Part shown: in pieces, positions 8,500 through 17,158 of the stretch
Position numbering within the stretch: position 1 is the stretch's first letter
Layout of the letters: the number at the start of each line of letters is the position of its first letter
Assembly: GCF_003253545.1 (NCBI RefSeq)
Contig: NZ_QKYV01000001.1
Location: forward strand, 204,484-268,483
DNA: 64,000 nucleotides
Origin: Mesonia algae
GTDB lineage: Bacteria; Bacteroidota; Bacteroidia; Flavobacteriales; Flavobacteriaceae
Reading direction: 5' to 3'
Translations under genes and position numbers: made by a program
Notes under the pieces: generated by a model
Database searches by the model: none
Told to the model about the DNA's origin: nothing
The model's input: the letters and a program-made list of their open reading frames with translations, nothing else

Positions 8500-10524
8500 A
8501 TGAAGTTGCTTAATCTTCCTTTAGTCCTTATATGTATTTCTCTTATTTTAGGGATTTTACTAGGACTTTATTTTCCTTTACCTCAAGAAAGTTTATTATT
8601 TGTAAGCCTTGTTGCTACGGTAATTTTAGGTGTTGCTTATTTCTACACTAAGCGACTATTCACACAGCCATACACTTTTATCAGCATTGCTTTTATTTGC
8701 TTTCTAGCACTTGGTATGATGATTTCTAGCGCTCATATTTTTCAAAATCATTCGATTGACTCTAGTTTATTCCATGAGCAAAGCAGCATCCAATTAAGAA
8801 TCATAAAATCCTTAAAACCCAATGCTTACACTCATAATTATACCGCTGAAGTAATTCCGGGAAACCGAAAGAGCAAACCTTTTGAAATTCTTTTAACCGA
8901 ATTTCATGGAGATTCACTTACTCCACATTTACATACTGGAGATCGTGTATTTATTAAAAAGAGAATTTCTTTGGTTAACGAGCCTAAAATTCCGCATCAA
9001 TTTAATTACCGAAATTATTTGAAGCATCAACACGTGTATGGGAAGATCATATTTAAACGTGATGAGATGGTCACAATCCATTCTCAAGAATTTTCATGGC
9101 GACAAATTTCTATAGATCTTAAAGAAAAAATACGAGCTAATTTATACGCATCGGGCTTTCAGTTAAACCAAGTTGCATTTATAGAATCCTTGGTCTTAGG
9201 TAAAAAAGACTTGCTTTCTAAAAACATATATAATGATTTTTCTAAAGCTGGTGTGCTGCATATTTTAGCAGTATCGGGATTACACGTAGGTTTTATTCTA
9301 CTTATCCTACAGTTTCTCTTTAAGCCTTTATCTTATCATAAAACAGGTCGTATAGTGAGTAGTATTTGTATTGTGGTCATTTTATGGGGATATGCATTTA
9401 TAGTAGGATTTACTCCATCTATTACTCGAGCAGTAACCATGTTTAGCTTCATTGCCTTTGCACATACATTTAAACGAGAAAGTAGTAGTCTAAATATGCT
9501 TTTTCTTTCCGCTGTAGCGTTATTGATTTATGACCCTTGTTATATCTTTCATATAGGTTTTCAATTAAGTTATGCTGCTGTATTTTCTATTATTACTTTG
9601 TATCCTATACTTAACCGCCAATTATATTTTAAATATTGGTTACCTAGAAAAATTTGGGGAATATGTTGCGTAACGCTCACCGCACAATTAGGTGTTTTTC
9701 CACTTTCATTATTTTATTTTCACCAAATACCAGGTTTATTTCTCCTTAGTAATTTACTTCTTATTCCGTTTATATTTTTGGTATTAACAGCCTGTATATT
9801 GTGTATTTCATGGAGTTTTATTGCACCTATTCCAGAGTTTGCAAGAGTTGTTTTCGAATATATTATTGAAGCTGTATTGAACTTTGTACATTTTATTGCG
9901 TCCCAAAACCAATTTATTATAGAAAGAGTTTACTTTTCTCAAAGCATGCTCTACTTTTCATTAATAGCGTTACTCTTGTTGGTTTTTTATGTATATCAAA
10001 GAAAATGGCGTTACCTATGGTTGCTAAGCCTTAGCTTGCTTATAATAGAGGGATTATATATTTCTGAAATTTATTCTTTACGGAAACAAGAACGTTTTTA
10101 CATTTTTCATCAAAACAAGAAGAATATTTTAGGTTTACAAACCAACAAACAACTTGCCTTCATTACCTCCGACTCATTACTACTAAAACCCTTTGAAGGT
10201 TTATTGATTCAGGACAATTTGAAACATGTTAATTTTAAAACTACTATAAAGAATTATTACAATGTCTTTCATAAAAGTATATTTATAATCGATAGTACAG
10301 CTGTTTATAACATAAAAGAATTGAATTCGGTTGACTATTTAGTCCTAATGAATTCACCGAAAGTAAATTTAGATAGAGTTGTTGATAAACTACAACCTAA
10401 ATATATTATTGCTGATGGAAGCAATTACTATTCTTACCTAAAACGTTGGGAAGAAACAGCTATAAAAAAGAAAATCCCTTTTCACCATACTGGTAAAAAA
10501 GGGACTTTCGTCATTGATAATTGA
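8500..10524 (+). CDS. comEC: ComEC/Rec2 family DNA uptake channel, lacking a recognisable MBL active site
   Basis: A 674-residue multi-spanning membrane protein. N-terminal helices (about 1-85) lead into a DUF4131-type extracytoplasmic OB-like region (about 90-215). The Competence core has the signature HILAVSGLHVGFILLIL followed by FTPSITRAVTMF and GFQLSYAAVFSII. ComEC forms the inner-membrane channel for single-stranded DNA during natural transformation. In the larger ComEC proteins a metallo-beta-lactamase domain follows. Here the C-terminal 150 residues have no HxHxDH motif and only loosely resemble the end of that domain (KLQPKYIIADGSNYYSYL). ComF is encoded elsewhere in the window (58.9 kb). 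This is the last gene of the surE operon, with a convergent thioredoxin gene 29 bases away. Confidence 0.93.
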   Translation: MKLLNLPLVLICISLILGILLGLYFPLPQESLLFVSLVATVILGVAYFYTKRLFTQPYTFISIAFICFLALGMMISSAHIFQNHSIDSSLFHEQSSIQLRIIKSLKPNAYTHNYTAEVIPGNRKSKPFEILLTEFHGDSLTPHLHTGDRVFIKKRISLVNEPKIPHQFNYRNYLKHQHVYGKIIFKRDEMVTIHSQEFSWRQISIDLKEKIRANLYASGFQLNQVAFIESLVLGKKDLLSKNIYNDFSKAGVLHILAVSGLHVGFILLILQFLFKPLSYHKTGRIVSSICIVVILWGYAFIVGFTPSITRAVTMFSFIAFAHTFKRESSSLNMLFLSAVALLIYDPCYIFHIGFQLSYAAVFSIITLYPILNRQLYFKYWLPRKIWGICCVTLTAQLGVFPLSLFYFHQIPGLFLLSNLLLIPFIFLVLTACILCISWSFIAPIPEFARVVFEYIIEAVLNFVHFIASQNQFIIERVYFSQSMLYFSLIALLLLVFYVYQRKWRYLWLLSLSLLIIEGLYISEIYSLRKQERFYIFHQNKKNILGLQTNKQLAFITSDSLLLKPFEGLLIQDNLKHVNFKTTIKNYYNVFHKSIFIIDSTAVYNIKELNSVDYLVLMNSPKVNLDRVVDKLQPKYIIADGSNYYSYLKRWEETAIKKKIPFHHTGKKGTFVIDN

Positions 10525-10553
10525 ACATCTTAGCACATTTCTCTCATCAACTT

Positions 10554-11093
10554 TTAATTTTTAAATGTTCCTTTGAAGTTAGACTGATACTCTTGCCAAG
10601 CTTCTGTAGTCGTTATATTTTTATAGTCATCATTTGCGATCATCTTTAAATAAAGCTCTAATTGCTGCGGAGTTTTATATCCTGTAACTGTTGGTAAAGA
10701 ATTACCTTCTTCATCAAAAAATACCATACTAGGATATGCATTGATTTTTAAAGCGTGTGCAAACAGGTGTTGACTGTTTCTACCCTTGCGACCCTTTTTA
10801 TAATTAGGATTAGTATAAGTAAAATCTTGATAATCTACCTTTTCTGTTCCCTCCGCATTGAATTTTACAGCATAGAAATGTTTATTTACATAATTAGCAA
10901 CGTCTTTATTGGCGAATGTTTTCTTATCTAGCAGCTTACAAGGTCCGCACCAATCTGTATAAACATCCATAAAAATTTTCTTCGGATTTTCTTTTTGAGC
11001 TTCTAAAGCTTCATTCATACTCATCCACTTAATTTCTTGCGCAGTAGTTACTGCCGAAATTAAAACCGTTGCTATAATTAATATTTTTTTCAT
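10554..11093 (-). CDS. Secreted thioredoxin-fold protein
   Basis: A 179-residue protein with a cleavable signal peptide (about residues 1-18, ending TTAQ) and one thioredoxin domain carrying the active site WCGPCK (Cys49, Cys52). The surrounding VYTDWCGPCKLLDKKTF and the later YPSMVFFDEEG cis-proline region match the thioredoxin_7/DsbD-gamma-like branch, which acts in the periplasm on protein or cofactor thiols. It lies downstream of the two peptide transporters on the same strand, but a 60-base gap with a hairpin separates it, so it may be transcribed separately. The specific redox partner cannot be told from sequence. Confidence 0.93.
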   Translation of the reverse strand: MKKILIIATVLISAVTTAQEIKWMSMNEALEAQKENPKKIFMDVYTDWCGPCKLLDKKTFANKDVANYVNKHFYAVKFNAEGTEKVDYQDFTYTNPNYKKGRKGRNSQHLFAHALKINAYPSMVFFDEEGNSLPTVTGYKTPQQLELYLKMIANDDYKNITTTEAWQEYQSNFKGTFKN

Positions 11094-11109
11094 TTCTAAA
11101 ATAAATCAA

Positions 11110-11142
11110 ATACCATTCCAATCCTTAGATTGAGAATGGTAT
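11110..11142 (-). terminator. Hairpin, possible terminator after the POT transporter genes
   Basis: ATACCATTC pairs with GAATGGTAT, and an inner CAATC/GATTG pair closes a 4-base loop with one bulged base. Read leftward it is followed by a loose T-rich run (TTTGATTTATTTT). It lies between the second peptide transporter and the thioredoxin gene. The T tract is interrupted, so termination may be partial. Confidence 0.45.
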
Positions 11143-11153
11143 AAATGTTAATT

Positions 11154-12935
11154 CTATTTAACTCCGTGCATTAATTTTTTGAGAAGCGGGTTTAAGACCG
11201 CTACTAACACTCCAGCTGCAATTGGTATAATAGTGAATATTAGGAAGAAAGTAGATAAGCTATAATCTTCCTTAATTTGATCTACCATTCCTCCAAGAGA
11301 AGCTGCAATTTTGTTACCGATGGCAATAGCCAAATACCACATTCCAAACATAAGAGCAATCATTCTTGCTGGCACTAATTTACTCACGTAAGAGAGGCCT
11401 ACAGGAGACAAACAAAGCTCTCCTAAGGTATGAAACAAATAAGCCAAAATAAGCCAAACCATACTTACTTTAACTCCTTCAGCTAAGTCGTAAGATCCAA
11501 AGGCAAGTAAACCAAATCCTAATCCTACAAGTACTAATCCTATCCCATATTTTAAAGCTGCAGATGGATTGTATTTACTTTCCCACCATTTAGAGAAAAA
11601 TGATGCAAAAGCAATAATAAAGAACGAATTTAGAATACTAAACCATGAAACTGTAATTTCTACATCTCCACCAGAAAATTCTCTATAAAGCATCCATAAT
11701 ACCAATGCCCAAATTCCCAAAAAGCAAAGCATTAATACGATATTAGCTCCTAATATTTTTGTATGAGTTTGTTTCCATAATGAAACTAGAACCCAAGTAA
11801 TAATTCCCAATGGAATAACGGTAAGCAATGCATTAATAATATTAAAAGATAGAGCTGCGGCACCTGTGAGTTCTCTATCTACAGAATCTCGCGCAAACAA
11901 AACTAAAGATGAAGCTGCCTGCTCAAAACATAAAAAGAAGATTACGGTAAAAAAAGCAAAAACTACTACGGCAATCATTCGATCTCTCACTACTTTACTA
12001 TACCTCGATATTCTTCTTATTACTAATACTAAAAATAAGAGTAATCCTACCAAAGCATATCCAATAGATCCCGATATAGGTTCTCCTCCAAAGCTAAGAT
12101 CTACAAAGAATTTTTGAGGTAATAAATCGACTTTTCCAATCTTTGAAACTGGATCATTAATAAGATATAAAAACCCAATAATTGTACTTGCAACGATCAA
12201 TACTTTATCGATCATTGTAAATGGATTCGCTTTATAATCTTTCTTTTCTTCTTCTGAAACTTCTATTTCTTTACCTTTTTCTGGCACACCACCTACAGTA
12301 CCAAAAAGAGGCTTAGATAACCAAAACTGTAAAGTACCTAATAACATGAAAATTCCGGCTAAACCGAATCCCCAGCTCCAACCTAATTTTTCAGCAAGGT
12401 AACCACAAAGTAACATCCCAAAGAAAGCTCCTGCATTTACTCCCATATAAAAAATGGTATATGCACCATCTTTTTTCTCTGGAAGGTATTTATACATTTC
12501 AGAAATAATAGAAGTAATGTTGGGTTTAAAAAATCCTGTTCCTAAAATAAGAAAACCAAGACCTACATAAAGCATAATTTCAGTTTCTATTGCCATGGCC
12601 GCATGTCCCAACGTCATTAAAATTGACCCTACAACTACCGCCCAACGATAACCAATTAATTTATCGGCAATAAGACCTCCAACGATTGGGGTTAGATAAA
12701 GAAGACCTGCATAAGTACCAAATAGAGCTCCTGCATTTTCTGCAGACCATCCCCAGCCGGGAAAATCTACGCCTACAATAGCCATGGTTAAAAAGTTAAT
12801 CAAAAGTACACGCATTCCATAAAAGGAAAAACGTTCCCACATTTCGGTAAAAAAAAGTACAAATAATCCTGCTGGATGACCTAAAACTTTACTCTTAAAA
12901 AACTCATCGTGCTGAGTTGATGATAGTGTTGACAT
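11154..12935 (-). CDS. POT/PTR family proton-coupled peptide transporter
   Basis: A 593-residue MFS transporter. The POT signature EMWERFSFYGMR lies in helix 1, followed by GGLIADKLIGYR and the second signature region FYMGVNAGAFFG. About 14 helices are predicted, as usual for bacterial POT proteins (12 plus an extra hairpin). Members import di- and tripeptides with protons. The protein starts 3 bases after the stop of the neighbouring POT gene, and the two share their whole architecture, so this is a tandem duplicate pair. Unlike its neighbour it has no large hydrophilic insert before the last helix. Upstream lies dipeptidyl peptidase IV, which makes dipeptides, so the context supports peptide uptake. 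Confidence 0.95.
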   Translation of the reverse strand: MSTLSSTQHDEFFKSKVLGHPAGLFVLFFTEMWERFSFYGMRVLLINFLTMAIVGVDFPGWGWSAENAGALFGTYAGLLYLTPIVGGLIADKLIGYRWAVVVGSILMTLGHAAMAIETEIMLYVGLGFLILGTGFFKPNITSIISEMYKYLPEKKDGAYTIFYMGVNAGAFFGMLLCGYLAEKLGWSWGFGLAGIFMLLGTLQFWLSKPLFGTVGGVPEKGKEIEVSEEEKKDYKANPFTMIDKVLIVASTIIGFLYLINDPVSKIGKVDLLPQKFFVDLSFGGEPISGSIGYALVGLLLFLVLVIRRISRYSKVVRDRMIAVVVFAFFTVIFFLCFEQAASSLVLFARDSVDRELTGAAALSFNIINALLTVIPLGIITWVLVSLWKQTHTKILGANIVLMLCFLGIWALVLWMLYREFSGGDVEITVSWFSILNSFFIIAFASFFSKWWESKYNPSAALKYGIGLVLVGLGFGLLAFGSYDLAEGVKVSMVWLILAYLFHTLGELCLSPVGLSYVSKLVPARMIALMFGMWYLAIAIGNKIAASLGGMVDQIKEDYSLSTFFLIFTIIPIAAGVLVAVLNPLLKKLMHGVK

Positions 12936-12938
12936 ATA

Positions 12939-14777
12939 TTAATTCTTTATTTCTGGATCTGCTATTTCAAATGGTTCGTTATCTTTTTCATCGCCGTCTA
13001 TACTTCTCTCGTTATCCTCTGCGCCGTGGGTAAGTTTCTTTAATTTCTTTAAGAATAAAATTACTAAGAAACCAAAAGCTACAGTGAATATTGTTAGGTA
13101 CATAAACGTTTTATATTCTTGCTCACTCTGCTCTTCTTCTAACACGAAAGAAACTCCGTAATTCTTACCATCACCTACATTTTCGGCAACCTTAGCTGCA
13201 TCTGGATCTTTTTCAAAGATGATACTCGCATGATAAGGGTTTTCTGCAGTAGCGTTATTTTCATTCAGAGTTTCTTTGAGTTCTGGAGTGTTGCTATCTT
13301 CTCCATTAGAAAGTTGAAACAATCTATTTAAATTCTCATCTGAATCAATTTGACTGAAGACCACCTCTCCATCTTGCAAATAAACATCACTTCGTATACT
13401 GAAGTTTTTATCTAAGTTAATTGGGTAATCATAAACATCTACTACTTTATTCTGTTTATTTTTAACCTCAATACTGTCTTTTTCCATAAATGGAATAACC
13501 TCTTGCTTTTGCACGATCATAGTTCCTTCAAAAGGTTCTAGTTGCGCAGATTCTCCAATACTTCCAGCAAGTTTATTACCAAAACCTGTTGCTGCGAAAT
13601 AAACACCCATCATTATAGATGCATATTTAAGAGGTGCCAATTTAGTAATAAATGAAAGTGCTACAGGAGATGTACATAATTCTCCGATAGTATGAAAAAG
13701 ATAAGCTAAGAAAATCCAAATCATTGCTGCCTTCCCAAATACTTCTGCACTTGCTTCTTGAGAAGCAAACATCATAAACACATAACCAAGTCCCATAATA
13801 ATGGTCCCTACAGCCATTTTAAATAATGAAGAAGCTTCTTTGCCCTTTTTCTTTACGGTAATCCAAAAACCACCTACTAGAGTTCCAAAAATAATAATAT
13901 ATCCAGCATTTAAAGATTGGAAAACTGCCGCAGGAATTTCCTGTAACCAGCTCAATCCAATAGTTCTATCTACTTTAGCATCTGTATAAAGGTTCATTAA
14001 CCCTCCAGCTTGTTCAAAAGCTCCCCAGAAAACAACTACGATTAAGAAAGAGATTAAAAGTACAATTACTCTATCTTTCTCTATTTTGTTTAATGGTCGT
14101 TTCGCTGCTGCTTTTTCTGCCTCTGAAACATTTTCTCCACCAGTAAACTCACCAACTCCTTTTAAAAACCTTTGTCCCCACATAAAGACGATCTGCCCAA
14201 GCACCATTCCTATTCCGGCAAGACCAAAACCGTAATGCCATCCGTAATAATAAGCTACTAATCCTACAGAAATACTTGCTAAAAAGGCTCCAACATTGAT
14301 ACCGATGTAAAATATAGTAAATCCACTATCTCTTCTAATATCTCCTTCTTTATAAAGACCACCTACCATTGTAGAAATATTCGGTTTTAAACCTCCAACT
14401 CCTAATATGATTAAAATAAGTCCTGTAAAAAATGCCCAATCCTGCGGAATGGCCAACACCCCATGTCCTAAACACAAAAGGATACCACCAATTAAAACAG
14501 TTTTCTTTTGTCCTAAAAATTTATCGGCAATCCAACCTCCAGGAATAGATGCCACATACACTAACATTGTATACCAACCGTATAACCAAATTGCATCTTT
14601 ATTACTCCAACCTAACCCAGGATCTATAGCTGTAGCCGAAGCTGCAATATATAAGGTAAGTATCCCACGCATACCGTAATAAGAGAAACGCTCCCACATT
14701 TCTGTAAAAAACAGTATAAACAGACCTACTGGGTGGCCAAAAAGTTCTTTTCTATTAGCTTGAGCTACTGACGACAT
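12939..14777 (-). CDS. POT/PTR family peptide transporter with a large hydrophilic insert
   Basis: A 612-residue MFS transporter with the POT motif EMWERFSYYGMRGIL in helix 1, GGWIADKFLGQKK in the loop before helix 3, and FYIGINVGAFLAS. The helices resume normally up to about residue 405. A hydrophilic, acidic segment of about 140 residues (about 410-550) then separates the penultimate and last helices, and a charged tail follows. The topology would put the insert on the periplasmic side. Similar inserts occur in other Bacteroidota POT proteins, but I know of no assigned role. It lies 18 bases after the dipeptidyl peptidase gene and 3 bases before the second transporter, so the three genes form an operon for peptide use. 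Confidence 0.94.
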   Translation of the reverse strand: MSSVAQANRKELFGHPVGLFILFFTEMWERFSYYGMRGILTLYIAASATAIDPGLGWSNKDAIWLYGWYTMLVYVASIPGGWIADKFLGQKKTVLIGGILLCLGHGVLAIPQDWAFFTGLILIILGVGGLKPNISTMVGGLYKEGDIRRDSGFTIFYIGINVGAFLASISVGLVAYYYGWHYGFGLAGIGMVLGQIVFMWGQRFLKGVGEFTGGENVSEAEKAAAKRPLNKIEKDRVIVLLISFLIVVVFWGAFEQAGGLMNLYTDAKVDRTIGLSWLQEIPAAVFQSLNAGYIIIFGTLVGGFWITVKKKGKEASSLFKMAVGTIIMGLGYVFMMFASQEASAEVFGKAAMIWIFLAYLFHTIGELCTSPVALSFITKLAPLKYASIMMGVYFAATGFGNKLAGSIGESAQLEPFEGTMIVQKQEVIPFMEKDSIEVKNKQNKVVDVYDYPINLDKNFSIRSDVYLQDGEVVFSQIDSDENLNRLFQLSNGEDSNTPELKETLNENNATAENPYHASIIFEKDPDAAKVAENVGDGKNYGVSFVLEEEQSEQEYKTFMYLTIFTVAFGFLVILFLKKLKKLTHGAEDNERSIDGDEKDNEPFEIADPEIKN

Positions 14778-14795
14778 ATAGTAATTGTTAGTTAT

Positions 14796-16973
14796 TTATA
14801 AATTTTCTTTAATGAAGTTGGTCATTTTAGTGTATAAATGAAGTCTTGTATTTCCTCCATATATACCATGATTTTTATCTGGATAAATGGCCCAATCAAA
14901 CTGTTTATTAGCTTGTATTAATGCTTCTATCATTTGCATAGAGTTTTGAACATGAACATTATCATCTCCACCTCCATGTACTAAAAGATAAGATCCCTTT
15001 AATTTTTCTACGTGATTGATTGGTGAATTTTCATCATAACCAGAAGCATTTTCCTGCGGAGTTGTCATGTAACGTTCTGTATAGATACTATCATAAAAAC
15101 GCCAGCTTGTTACAGGAGCAACTGCAATAGCCATTTTAAAAGTATCATTTCCTTTTAAAATAGCATTAGACGACATGAAACCACCATAACTCCATCCCCA
15201 AATTCCGATTCTATTCGTATCTACATAAGTTCTATCTCCTAATTGCTTTGCAGCATCAATCTGATCTTCTAATTCATATTTTCCTAATTCATTTTGAGTT
15301 ACTTTTTTAAATTCTGCCCCTTTAAAACCAGTTCCTCTACCATCTACACATGCGATGATATATCCTTCATTTGCTAAGAGTTGATACCAGTAATCGTTGG
15401 TTCCAAAAAATGAGTTCGAAACTGATTGTGAACCAGGTCCCGAATATTGAAACATAAATAATGGATACTCCTTATTTGGATCAAAATTAGAAGGTTTAAT
15501 CATCCACATATTCAAATCATTTCCGTTAACGGAAATAGTTGAAAATTCTTTCTTAGAGAAATTATAAGGCTCTAATTGCTTTAATAGCTTTTTATTATCC
15601 TTAATATCTCGTACTTTCTTACCGTTTTTTGCTTGGTGCAACGTAAACTCATAAGGAGTAGTTGCACTTGTGTAAGAATTGATGAAGTAAGTGAAGTCTG
15701 CGCTAAAATCTGCACTATTTGTTCCTCTTTTTTGAGTTAACTGTGCTTTATTTTTACCGTTGGCTCTTATAGAAAATACGTCTCTATTAATGCTTCCGTT
15801 TTCTGTACTTTGAAAGTAAATTCTTCCCGTTTTTGCATCGAAACCATAATAATCGGTTACTTCCCACTGGCCGTCGGTTACCTGATCAATTAACTTTCCG
15901 TTTCTATCATAATGATAAATATGGTTCCAACCATTTTTTTCACTTGTCCAAATAAAGCTATTATCATTTAAGAAAGTAAGATTATCGGTTACATCGATAT
16001 AAGCTTCATCCTTTTCGGTTAAAATAACTTTAGCTTCCTTGCTTGAAGCATTCACAGCAATAAGGTCTAAGTTATTTTGATGTCTATTCATAGCCTGCAC
16101 GGTAAGAATATTAGCATCATTACTCCACTTTATTCTTGGCAAGTACTCATATTCTTTTTCTAAGTTGACTTTAGCGGTTTGTCCCTTAGACACATCATAC
16201 ATATGTAAGCTTACTTTAGAGTTGTTTTCTCCCGCTTTTGGGTATTTGAAAACTTCTTGTTTAGGGTAAAGCTGCTTACCGTAAGTGCCATACATATCCA
16301 TAGAAAATTCTGGAACTTGAGTTTCATCAAATCTTAAGAAAGCTATTTTGCTTCCATCCTTATTCCATTGGTAAGCTTGTACAAAAGCAAATTCTTCTTC
16401 GTAAACCCAATCGGTAACCCCATTTATAATTTTGTTGTCTACACCATCTGTGGTCACCTGAGTTACTTTAGCAGAAGCAAGGTCTTTTATGTAAATGTTA
16501 TTTTCAAAAACATAAGCCACTTCTTTACCGCTAGGAGAAAGCGTTGGCTCTTGTATTTTATCTTCAGAGATTTTGATTAATTCCTTAGATTTTAAGTCGT
16601 ATACATAAAAAATTCCTTTAGAAGATCTTCTAAAAATAGACTCTACATCTACTCCTAAAATGGCTTTTTCTTCATTTTCACTTAATGAATAACTTTGAAA
16701 AAAATCTAACTCGTCAATATCTGCAGAAGAAATTAGTGTTCTTGTTTTTTTTCCTGTCTCATAGCTAAACACATCTACATTCATCGCTTTAGCGCTACGG
16801 TCATAACTTTGAACCACATATTCTTCACCATTATTTAAAGAACGTAATGCTTGTAAATATTCTTGACGGAATGTTCCGCCCCAAATCTCTTCTAATGTAA
16901 CTTGTTTATTTTGAGCACTTAATATGCTCGTGGTAGTTAGAAATACTACCAATGCGAATTTTAAAATTTTCAT
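14796..16973 (-). CDS. Dipeptidyl peptidase IV (S9B prolyl peptidase)
   Basis: A 725-residue periplasmic serine peptidase that removes X-Pro or X-Ala dipeptides from the N-terminus of peptides. A signal peptide (about 1-20, ending LSAQ) is followed by an eight-bladed beta-propeller with the double-glutamate motif WVYEEEF that holds the substrate amino terminus. The C-terminal alpha/beta hydrolase domain has Ser595 in GWSYGG, Asp670 in GGGDDNVH and His702 in KNHGIYGG. Spacing of the triad (75 and 32 residues) agrees closely with animal DPP IV. It is the first gene of the leftward peptide operon, and its dipeptide products are the natural substrates of the POT transporters that follow. Confidence 0.96.
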   Translation of the reverse strand: MKILKFALVVFLTTTSILSAQNKQVTLEEIWGGTFRQEYLQALRSLNNGEEYVVQSYDRSAKAMNVDVFSYETGKKTRTLISSADIDELDFFQSYSLSENEEKAILGVDVESIFRRSSKGIFYVYDLKSKELIKISEDKIQEPTLSPSGKEVAYVFENNIYIKDLASAKVTQVTTDGVDNKIINGVTDWVYEEEFAFVQAYQWNKDGSKIAFLRFDETQVPEFSMDMYGTYGKQLYPKQEVFKYPKAGENNSKVSLHMYDVSKGQTAKVNLEKEYEYLPRIKWSNDANILTVQAMNRHQNNLDLIAVNASSKEAKVILTEKDEAYIDVTDNLTFLNDNSFIWTSEKNGWNHIYHYDRNGKLIDQVTDGQWEVTDYYGFDAKTGRIYFQSTENGSINRDVFSIRANGKNKAQLTQKRGTNSADFSADFTYFINSYTSATTPYEFTLHQAKNGKKVRDIKDNKKLLKQLEPYNFSKKEFSTISVNGNDLNMWMIKPSNFDPNKEYPLFMFQYSGPGSQSVSNSFFGTNDYWYQLLANEGYIIACVDGRGTGFKGAEFKKVTQNELGKYELEDQIDAAKQLGDRTYVDTNRIGIWGWSYGGFMSSNAILKGNDTFKMAIAVAPVTSWRFYDSIYTERYMTTPQENASGYDENSPINHVEKLKGSYLLVHGGGDDNVHVQNSMQMIEALIQANKQFDWAIYPDKNHGIYGGNTRLHLYTKMTNFIKENL

Positions 16974-17130
16974 AAGTTGAGGAAATCGAATTTTTGAATC
17001 CCAAGTTTACTAAAAAATCCTTAAAAATGGAGGGCATTTAGTGTTAAATACCTACTTACTAACAATAAGGGAGCTGTCGCATTTGTCTTATTCTTCTTTT
17101 AAAACTAACATCCTAAAATTATCATAATCG

Positions 17131-17138
17131 TATATTTG
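17131..17138 (+). promoter_or_regulatory. -7 promoter box (TATATTTG) of the HMG-CoA reductase gene
   Basis: TATATTTG fits the Bacteroidota -7 consensus TAnnTTTG exactly. No TTG at the usual 19-21 base spacing is visible upstream. Transcription would start near 17141, giving a short leader of about 18 bases before the ATG at 17159. This argues against the upstream GTG at 17138, which lies inside the box itself. Confidence 0.5.
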
Positions 17139-17158
17139 TGTTTTATACAAAACAACTC

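Noticed and set aside
17138..17158. GTG at 17138 as the HMG-CoA reductase start
   Set aside because: It lies inside the TATATTTG promoter box and adds residues not expected for the family.
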